Source: Chelydra serpentina
Taxonomy: Eukaryota; Chordata; Testudines; Chelydridae
Assembly (NCBI GenBank): GCA_037349315.1
Contig: JBAIAC010000027.1
Location: 16,229,501-16,293,500, forward strand
Direction: 5' to 3'
Length of the DNA: 64,000 nucleotides
Shown: positions 1-64,000 of the stretch, one piece after another
Position numbering within the stretch: position 1 is the first letter of the stretch
How the letters are laid out: every line of letters starts with the position of its first letter
Notes under the pieces: generated by a model
Databases searched by the model: none
Told to the model about the DNA's origin: nothing
What the model saw: only the letters and a program-made list of their open reading frames with translations
Translations under genes and position numbers: made by a program

Positions 1-779
1 CCACAGGCTGAATTCTACTTTGTGACACTGATGCAAACCGAGGAAGTCGGTGAGCCAAATTCCTGCCATCACTCCCCCAGCTTAACCTATGATATGAATC
101 TACTGAGAAACCAACTTTTTTGAAAATGCAGAAAGGTTTGTTTGCTCTGAAAGACTCTGCTGGAAGAATTTGACAAGTCCTGAAAAGTCCCATCCCTGCT
201 CTCAAACAGCCATCAGCTAGCGACTCCAGTATCCACGTTCCAATCTTTCTCTGTACAAAAATATGTTACTGCCATTTGGTATTTTTTAGTGAAACGTTTT
301 CAACGCTGGTTGTTTTTGTTCATCCTGTTAGAAAAGGGTGTGACCATCAGGTTTATAGCCGAGCTTTCTCAATTTCAAGGGTGTTTAGATTTGTGTTTGT
401 GTTTCAGACTCCTCTCTGATCTGGACATTACCTCTGTCCTTTCAATTCTCATCTTGCAATGTTTATCCCCACACCCCCTCTGTCCTTAAGTTTTATGGGA
501 AGAACTCAGAACTCAAGTGCACTGAATACTTGTATACCACAGCGAGTGTAGTATAAATACCTAGCTAGACAGTGCGTGAGCGTGTCTGGCTTTGTCATAT
601 TACCTGTCTTGCTCAGTTCTACTTGCTTCCTCCACAGAAGGAGAAATCGAAGCTTGCGTGAAATGTTTTTGTTCGTTCCTTTCAAAAAAAATTCTTCCCT
701 CTGAAATGTGTCTGCAGTTGTGAGTCACCAGTGCTTTGCTATGAAATGAGAATTCATTCACTGAATGCTAATGATACTT

Positions 780-797
780 AAAAAAAAAAAAAAAAAA
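780..797 (+). repeat. A18 homopolymer
   Basis: An uninterrupted run of 18 A follows ...tgatactt. It may be the tail of a decayed retroposon, but no body is recognisable upstream. Confidence 0.8.
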
Positions 798-1906
798 GAC
801 AGGGTGTGAGAGAATGAACGCTTTGGCTACCACTGAGAGAGAGTGATCCAGCCATTTGCATGAAAAATTCAATGCATCTTCCTCCTCCTCAATGGAAACA
901 CTGATGCTTGTCTGGGCTGAAACTAACTCTGCTTTAGTGGACCAAATTTGTACTGTGGTGACCCTCGAATGTGGAACTCTGCACCTTGGTACATCCCTTT
1001 CTGCTTTCAGAAGCTGCCTGAAACGACATTAATGTGGACCCCGGTGAAGGATGGTTTCCCAGCTCCCAGCCGAGGCTGAAATGTGTGAATGCAATTAAAT
1101 TAGAGCGCCCAGTCTTACAGCCTTTTGACAGCAAGTTGCAGGATCTAGGGAAAGTGGAAGAATTGGGATGTGCCTCTTGCCCTCCCCACAGCTCACACAG
1201 TTTTCCTCTGTCCTCTCTTGGGAGCCCATCTGCCATCTGGACCGTATTCCCCTGCCTTTATCATTATTAGCTAGAAGTACTTTGTCCTGCTGGCTGTAGT
1301 GTGGCAAACTGTGGCAAGTGCATGCCGAAGCTGCTGTTCTTCCTGATCCCCTGTCTCGTTACAGGGCTCTCTGCTGCGTATAGAGACAAATCTAAACATG
1401 GGTCAACCTTAGGCTGTGTTCGCGCCTCCTGGCCCCAGGTGTGAAATGCAACAGGGAAAGTTTATTGTAACCCCTTGATGGCCAGAAAGAAATACAAATG
1501 TTAAGGCTTTAAAATTCATTGTCTTTGGACTTTCCAGAGCTAGAAGGCAGTGCTCTGTGTGCCATTGGAAAGCTGGTTTTCTGTTAGAGAAAATCCCAGA
1601 GGGAACTGGCACGTTAAGTGGGCAAAAGTGAGTGATAAATACAGTTATAACTCAGCTCTGCAATTTATCACTTGGAGGTCACCTCAGCACTTATAAGCCT
1701 GTGTGCGCCTGCACGTGTATAAATTGAAAATCTTCTATATGACATAGATTTCCAAAAGTAACTAGGGTTTATGGGTGCTGGACTTGAAGTGTTTTGGAGG
1801 TGCCTGACTTCCGGAGCGTGAGTGCTCAGAAATGTCTGAAAACTGAGCCCTTTTCATATGGCTCAAGTAAGGCACACAAAATCACAGGCCACTTGTGAAA
1901 ACCTTG

Positions 1907-1908
<2 letters not shown>

Positions 1909-1941
<33 letters not shown>
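1909..1941 (+). repeat. (GT)n microsatellite with inverted flanks
   Basis: About 16 GT units. The tract is bounded by cttggcg on the left and cgccaag on the right, a 7-bp inverted repeat around the microsatellite. Confidence 0.95.
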
Positions 1942-1944
<3 letters not shown>

Positions 1945-2774
1945 CAAGATTCATTCTCTGTGTGTGCATGCATATAAATATATAGACTATAAATAAAATA
2001 ATTTTCTTGTGGGTTGGAGTATATAATTGCAACACATAATATTGCATAGTCGTATACCTACCCCATTATTCCATTTAAGTGTGGAGACATTAGACTATTA
2101 ATTATATCTGAGTCCTGAGGGAACTTCCTTTCCTGTTGCATTACTACAGTTAAATATTTTCATCCTTAAGAATATGTGAGAAGTCTCTGAAGCTTTTAGT
2201 CTATCCTGTAAATCTTCTTTATCAGGCGATTTCAGATTAGAAGCTTTTTTCCTTTCAGGCTTTTATTTTCACCTTGGGGCAGTTATCAGCTTTGCTTGTC
2301 ATGATTAAGATGCAAAGCTTTGCTCTGGTTGAGAGATCAGTCAGGGGCTACGCTCCTTAGAACGAACAGATTTACCTTGGAATGTTGGAACACCGGGTGA
2401 CTGGTTAAAGCCGAAGAGCACCATGGATTGCTAAGAGAGCTCAGGGCATCTGTTGAATATGAGTATTTGTAGTGCTGGCTGTGGGAATTCTCTTCTTCAG
2501 GTGCCCAGAAGCGACTGATAGTAACATCAGTGACCCAGCCAGTAGTAGGTATTGCAAGGTGGGGTTTAAGTGTAAAAAGAGGGGTGGTGGGAAAGGGCTG
2601 ATGACCAAATAAAATAGTCAAAATACATGGTTGAAGGTACTGGAGAGCAGCCTATAGCGAATACTGAGACCAGTATAATTAGGAACTTACGCCAACTCAC
2701 TAGTGTTTATGGTTACCTTGCCTTTCCATGCCCTGTTTGTCTGCTCATCCACCTATTGTATATTGTCAAAATGC

Positions 2775-2890
2775 TAGGCTGTGAGCTCTCTGGAACTGTC
2801 TTTGCACTACTTGTTTGTACAATGGCTAGCGTGATGAGGCCCTGATTTGAGACCTGCAGGTGCTACCGCAATAACAATGATCAATAATAA
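2775..2890 (+). repeat. L2/L3-like LINE or CORE-SINE 3' tail
   Basis: The sequence follows the pattern 'gctgtgagctctctgg...ctagcgtgatgaggccctgat...ggtgctaccgcaataacaat...aataataaa'. This is the decayed 3' end of an old amniote LINE, shared with CORE-SINEs. Related tails occur at 21764, 29055, 29578, 51420 and within 53250-53560. Confidence 0.6.
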
Positions 2891-3599
2891 AGGTGGAGGT
2901 TGTTAGCACCAGCTGGCATTTGTATATTCCAGGCATATCAAAATACTAGTGAGATTGGTGGAGAGGGAGGTGCCCATCTAAAAGAGATAGCAGGGACACT
3001 TGAACTATTTTTCCAGTAGTCTCAGCGTTTCAGACCCAGAGGAATCGTTTTTATTTTGAGCACCAGCCAATCTTCTGGATACATTAAATATATATAGGAC
3101 CCATGTCCAGAATGCAAGAGCCAGACTGCTCCATCCATGTAGGATACAACAACCCCCCCGCCCCCGAGCAGATGCATCAAAACTCTTCCAAACAATGGGC
3201 TTTCTGCCTAATATCTTCCCCTAGGAGAAGAATTAGGAAGAACCTCTGCAAAGGGAACCTTCCAGGAGTTGGCCTTCCAGCAGGTTGTCTCATGGGAGGA
3301 GCAATCTACTCTGAATCTTCCAAGCATATCCTGTAAAAATATAAGGAAAAATAGCCAGCAGCAGTCACTCAGGGGGAGTAAATTCTGGTGAAGTCTGTGG
3401 CAAGTGTTCAGAGTTGTTTTTTAAAAGGAATTATATTATGGGTTAGTTCTGATTCATTCATGGCATGTGGGCAGGTTAGATTTACAGGGACTTAATCAGA
3501 TTTCAGTCAGCCAGCCAGGTGCATGTGGGGAGAATGGAATTCTCGTTTGTATTTATTGCTCGGGAGGTTGCAAGTGTTCTAAAATAAGTTGAAGAAGGC

Positions 3600-3830
3600 T
3601 GGTCTTGAAGTCAAGGCACTGGCATAGGACTCAGCAGAGATGGTTCAATTTCTGGATCTGCCACAGACTTACTATGTGACCTTGGGCAAGTCATATAGTC
3701 TCAAAGTGCCGCAGTTCCCCTCCCATAAAGTGATGATAATACTTCTCTGTCTCACAGGTGTGTTGAGGATAAAATCCGTGTACATGTGTGAGATACACCA
3801 ATGATATGCTAAAACCCAGACAGACACAGT
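3600..3830 (+). repeat. MIR-type CORE-SINE
   Basis: A decayed tRNA-related start (ggactcagcagagatggttc) is followed by the CORE 'tatgtgaccttgggcaagtcat' and then the 'taaagtgatgataatac' segment. This is an old amniote MIR/CORE-SINE copy. Confidence 0.75.
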
Positions 3831-3910
3831 TATATAAGACCAGAAGCTGGCAATGGGCCCTTGATGCTGGCAATGGGACTCCTTTCTGACAGATGGGAGT
3901 TTGAAAAGTG

Positions 3911-3975
3911 TTGGCCTAATTCTGCTCCCATTGAAGTCAATGATAAAACTCCCACTGGAGCAGTGTTAGGCCAAC
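3911..3975. repeat. Short palindromic MITE-like element
   Basis: The arms 3911-3928 and 3958-3975 are reverse complements at 16 of 18 positions, with a loop holding 'cccattgaagtcaatg'. It belongs to a recurrent class in this window; see 5667, 30384, 42420, 61122 and 63076. Confidence 0.7.
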
Positions 3976-4982
3976 CTTGAGTTCTTTTGAAAATGTCACC
4001 TTTATCTTCTCTCTTGTACTCAAAGGAGGGAAAAAGGCAGAGTTAGTCTGGAAAGGAAAGTATAAGTGACAGAAATAAATAAATAAAATTAATTCCCTTC
4101 TGATCGGTTGCCCTTCCTCCCCCTCCAGACAAAGACAGCCAAGCTGCGTACTTTGTTAATCTCTGAAATGTTTAACTCACATATTCTGTTAAAATATAAT
4201 GCTTGTGAGAGGTACTGTAACTGAGAACTCTTCTGATGTGGGACTGTTTTCAGTACAAGCTGGATTTCCAAATGTCTTGCAGGTCATCAGGGTTTCAGGC
4301 GAATGAGGGTCTATTCAGTTTAATTAATAGACTGTCAGGGAATGTGACTCTGTCTGTCTTGGGTAACAGGGAGTTTGGGATAATTGAGCTGTATGAGCAA
4401 AGTGAGGGCTAGGCAATTTAGTCTCTTGTCAGGGTTGTCAAGTTTGAAAGAAGATGTGTATTTTATTGAAATTCAGTAACCTCTGAGTAATTCCAACCCT
4501 CTGCTCTGACCCCTTTGCCTTCGCCTGGCTGCACGGTAATGGGGAAATGGAGACTGGCTTTCTGTTCTTTAAAGCTTATGTTAGGAAGAGCAAAGGAGAA
4601 ACGCGGACACTATTGGGAAGAATTATCATGGGGTAGAAAAGGAAATGCATTCCAGTTTGGTCTCTAAAATGCATAGTGTTCTCCATGCAACCAGCATCCC
4701 GGAGGCATCGTACATCTCACCTCTCTTCCTTAAGATTTGTCAGGGTGTCTCTTGTTGTGTTCGGTACATAGATGCCTTTTTTGTACCCCTTCCAAAGTTT
4801 TTGGGGCCTGAGGTGTGTGTATAAATGAGAATGTGGTTTTCACAAAACTGTCTAGTCTAACCACTCAACCAGTTTGTTTCCAATGCTGAATTCTTGTGTC
4901 TGTTTCCAGATCAATAATATCTCTTCTTTTTCTTTTCTCTCCTACCATGTCTGTTATTTGGCATGTTGGTGGAAATCTGCAG

Positions 4983-61030
<56,048 letters not shown>

Positions 61031-61121
61031 TAAGAGGTGATGGGGTTGGAGTGGACTAACCTATATCAGATTCTCAAAGGAAATGGGATACCTGCACCCT
61101 AAGACAGCATCTCACCACCCA

Positions 61122-61277
61122 GGCCAGGATTTCCAAAAGTAACTAGGGATTGGAGACTCCGTAAAGGTGCCTGGCTTTCAGAAAGTGCTGAGCCACCCTT
61201 CCTCTGAAAATCAGAGCCTTTTAAAGTGGTTCAGATTGGGCTCCCAAAGCCACTAGCCCCACCTGAAAATCTTGGCT
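61122..61277. repeat. Long palindromic MITE-like element
   Basis: 'ggatttccaaaagtaactaggg' on the left pairs with 'ccactagccccacctgaaaatctt' on the right, with the centre near 'gctgagccacccttcctctgaaaatcag'. Same family as 42420. Confidence 0.7.
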
Positions 61278-61287
61278 TTCGTGTCTC

Positions 61288-61527
61288 CGGGTGTGTCTAC
61301 ACAACAACAGCTGTGCACGGGCTAGTCCACCTGAGCTAGCTTGACTCTGATAACAATGGTAGCGGGGACAGCTTTAGCCATCGGTAGTACAAGCCCAGCT
61401 CAGACCCTGTGTACGCATTCAGCTCACTAGCTCCAAAGCTTGCACTACTACTGTTACCCGCAGTAGCTTGATTCAAACGGCTCATGTAGGCTAGCCCAGG
61501 CACACCATTTCCGGTGTAGAAATACCC
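61288..61527. mobile_element. hAT-like MITE (GTGTCTACAC termini)
   Basis: The left end 'cgggtgtgtctacac' and right end 'gtgtagaaatacccttcg' are imperfect inverted repeats. The interior has 'agctagc' and 'ctagctcc' repeats typical of such elements. No clear target duplication. Confidence 0.65.
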
Positions 61528-62739
61528 TTCGGCTACACCACAGGGCTGAAATGTGCAAAGCCAGAGCGTTTAGCTACCCGCTTCCCATGAATTATAATGG
61601 GAACTGAGCATCTAAATCCCTTAGTTGGCTTTGACGATCATCAGCCTAGATGTTCAAAGGCACCTCAACGAGTGCTCCTTTAGATGCACTGTATGGAGCT
61701 GGGAGTGTCCGTCTAGACCAATGGGATGCACTGTGCTCCTTTAGACCTACTATAAAATGGTGGCCGTGTCTACCCTAGACTTTTGCAAAAAAACAAAAAT
61801 AAAACAAAAAATTCCTCCCTTTGCTCCCATGATGGAGCTGACCCATGGTAGCTATTGTGGGCGCGCTGGCCTAGACAGAGCACCCGCCACCTGCTGGTTT
61901 TCTAAGTACCATGTTGTCTTACCCTGCTCAGAGCAGGTCTGTATCATACATCTGCTGGAGCACTGTTCATGCTAGCGCTCCCACTGATGCTATCTATTGC
62001 CAGTGGAGCTGAACCAATGGTGACAGTGGTGGGTGATTTAGAGGAATAAACTAAGTGTAGTCAGGGTTTCTGTGTCTTAAGAGGTGGTGAGAAAGTCATG
62101 ATGAAACTGGGAAGCTTCTTTTGCATCTAGCTTCCATTTAATGGAGTTGGACCAATTTCTGCTATGAACCTACAAGTTTTTGCACAGATTGGGGAGTGGG
62201 TTTTTGGCAGGAAAATTGTCCCTCTTTATTTACTTATTTAGATTTAAATAACAAATCACCATTATAGGTGCCCTCATGATTAGACTTACAATTGCAAATG
62301 ATGACCATCCAATAGAAAAAACAAACCATAGACAACTAATGCATGAATTCAGCCAAGCAAAAAAAATCAAGTCAGCAAGACAGTAATTTAACATGCCCTC
62401 ACTAGCCTCCCAGAAACACACTTTCAGGATTTCCCCCAAAGTCCCGTCAAATAAATGGCTTTTTGTGGGATAAAATCTTTGTTCTCCCAAGGCCAAGCAA
62501 CTGCCAGATTTGTCTGGCATAATACTAAAGTGGTCATGCAAGAGGAAGCATTCATAAATCTTTGAAGCTCAGAGAGGAGTGGATCTAATGAGGCCCGGCG
62601 ACTATCTTGCTGGAATCTTAGCTGTATAAATTATTTAAAATAGCAAATGCAATAAGATCGGTTATGGCCTGAACAAGTAGAGAGAATGCGTGTGTGTGCA
62701 AATAAATTTGCTTTAAATAAATACAATTTTGCTTTAAAA

Positions 62740-62782
62740 GTGTGTGTGTGTGTGTGTACACACACACACACACACACACACA
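62740..62782. repeat. (TG)n(AC)n alternating palindrome
   Basis: 43 nt of strict purine-pyrimidine alternation. Positions 62740-62775 form a perfect 36-bp palindrome centred on T62757|A62758. Confidence 0.97.
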
Positions 62783-63075
62783 AAATAACATCACTAAAAT
62801 ACAAAGCCACAATACACTAAATGTAAACACAGCCTGAGTGCATAAAGGGGCATGAACACACACTAATGCTGCATATCTTTCTCTTTCCATTCTGAAACTT
62901 GGAAGAAAAAAATGTGCAAGATGCTTTCTGTGCAAATGAATTTTAATGCTAAGTTGCCACATGCTGCCTGTCAATACTGTCTGGTGCAAAACCTGTCCCC
63001 AAAGGAGCCTAATTGGAACATGCCTCGCTCAAAGCATGCACAGAGAAGGGAGGGGAAGAACGATTAATTTGGCAA

Positions 63076-63150
63076 GGGCCTGATTCAGAACTTTTGAAGT
63101 CAATGGAAAGGTTCCTGTTGACTCCAGTGGGCTTTGGATCGGGCTTTAAA
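63076..63150. repeat. Palindromic MITE-like element
   Basis: 'gggcctgattcagaacttttgaagtcaatgg' pairs with 'gactccagtgggctttggatcgggc'. It belongs to the 'attgaagtcaatgg' class also seen at 3911 and 25060-25158. Confidence 0.6.
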
Positions 63151-63638
63151 TGTCTTGATCTTTATCATAAGGTTAAAACTGGAAGAGAACACTATGTATT
63201 TCCCCCTCTCTACATTACAGTAGCTGCAACTGAAATCAAGTTAGGCAGTCATTTTTTGGACAGACTTAAATGCCACTGTCTTCCCCCCGCTCCCCACCCC
63301 AAAAAAAGGTCCCATCTTACAACTGCATGACCTCAAGCCAGAACTTAAAATGACTCTTTTGGCTTCAGGGGTGATAGGCATATAGAGCAAAGGCGGTTAA
63401 AGCACCTGGATGCAGTTGAATCTGCAGGTGGCTAAATTACCTTGGGAAAGCTGTGGGGCTGAAAGTCCCCTCTGTTGCTTTTCCTATTGTTGCTTAAATT
63501 ACAGAAGCCACCCTGACAAGTTTGTGCATTTATTTTTGACTTGTGCAGTGTGTTGACTCATCAGGCCCATTAAATAAGATCAAGTAGGGCCTGGTCATTG
63601 TCAGTCTCTTTGCCTGCATTTGACAGAGCTAATTGCAT

Positions 63639-64000
63639 AGGGTTGCCAGGTGTCTGGTTTTCACACCCCGCAACCCCCTGCCCCAGCTCTGAGCCCCCTC
63701 CTGCACCCCAAACCCTTCATCCCCGGCTCCACCCCAGAGTCTGCACCCAGAGCCCATGCCCCTGCATCCCAACCCCCTGCCCCAGCTCTGAGCCCCCTCC
63801 TGCACCCCAAACCCTTCATCCCCGGCTCCACCCCAGAGTCTGCACCCAGAGCCCATGCCCCTGCATCCCAACCCCCTGCCCCAGCTCTGAGCCCCCTCCT
63901 GCACCCCAACCCTTCATCCCCCAGAGCCTGCACCCCAGCCGAAGCCCTCCCCTCCGCACCCCAACCCCCTGCCCTAGTCTGGTGAAAGTGAGTGAGGGTG
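63639..64000. repeat. 99-bp minisatellite in a repeat element
   Basis: After 'agggttgccaggtgtctggtttt', a C-rich unit repeats with a 99-bp period: 'aaccccctgccccagctctg' begins at 63672, 63771 and 63870. Two full units are nearly identical and a third is shortened. The period is divisible by three, so several frames stay open on both strands; these are not genes. The element continues beyond 64000. Confidence 0.93.

Larger units (their letters stand above)
1..4982 (+). other. ATP2A3: Intron 1 of ATP2A3 (3' part)
   Basis: No coding exon was found here. Exon 1 (a GC-rich start coding for about 39 residues beginning MEAAH) is absent, so it lies upstream. Contents are an A18 run at 780-797, a TG tract at 1909-1941, a CR1/L3-like LINE tail at 2775-2890, a MIR-type SINE at 3600-3830 and a short palindromic element at 3911-3975. 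In 1-1740, 2060-2760, 2900-3590 and 3980-4980 I see no gene and no repeat I can name. The small open frames there have no recognisable features. Confidence 0.8.

Noticed and set aside
1..4982. Possible exon 1 or promoter of ATP2A3
   Set aside because: No MEAAH-type start, no GC-rich or CpG-rich stretch and no donor in the expected phase. Exon 1 must lie upstream.
63629..63985. Three overlapping frames of 90-111 codons on both strands
   Set aside because: They come from the 99-bp minisatellite, whose period is a multiple of three.

Overview
The window is vertebrate nuclear DNA, almost certainly from a cryptodiran turtle. The best evidence is a tRNA-derived SINE of the tortoise Cry I type at about 6011-6195, with its CR1-like ATTCTATG tail. 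Several CR1 LINE pieces, many MIR/CORE-SINE copies and a set of hAT-like MITEs with 8-bp target duplications support this. These family assignments come from recognition, not from a database search.

The only protein-coding gene I can support is ATP2A3 (SERCA3), on the + strand. The window holds ten consecutive coding exons, exons 2 to 11, encoding residues 40-473. Every boundary is GT/AG and all phases join. The total is 1301 nt (c.119-1419 if exon 1 supplies 118 coding nt as in other SERCA genes). The exons cover transmembrane helices M1-M4, the actuator domain with TGES, the phosphorylation motif DKTGT at D351, and the first part of the nucleotide-binding domain. Exon 1 and exon 12 onward lie outside the window. 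No RNA gene, promoter, CpG-island start or second gene is visible.

Layout: 1-4982 intron 1 (partial); exons 2 and 3 at 4983-5000 and 6894-6976; exons 4 and 5 at 15923-16027 and 17999-18137; exons 6, 7 and 8 at 27617-27697, 30114-30199 and 32691-33155; intron 8 of 19.6 kb; exon 9 at 52742-52830; exons 10 and 11 at 59780-59882 and 60815-60946; intron 11 to the window end. About 98 percent of the window is intron, mostly old transposable-element debris.

The most unusual structures are two Penelope-like (tentative) insertions, each with a hammerhead-ribozyme-like fold. One, at 38450-38570, has a perfect 14-bp target duplication and begins at the ribozyme core. The other, at 19744-19912, has a 13-bp duplication and a perfect 46-bp palindrome at its 5' junction that looks like a snap-back copy of flanking target DNA. 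Other points of interest are a 94-bp inverted MIR pair just before the exon 8 acceptor, a KDDKPV sequence in exon 10 that resembles the phospholamban-sensitive site of SERCA2, a LINE fragment ending about 80 bp before exon 10, and a 99-bp minisatellite at the right edge.
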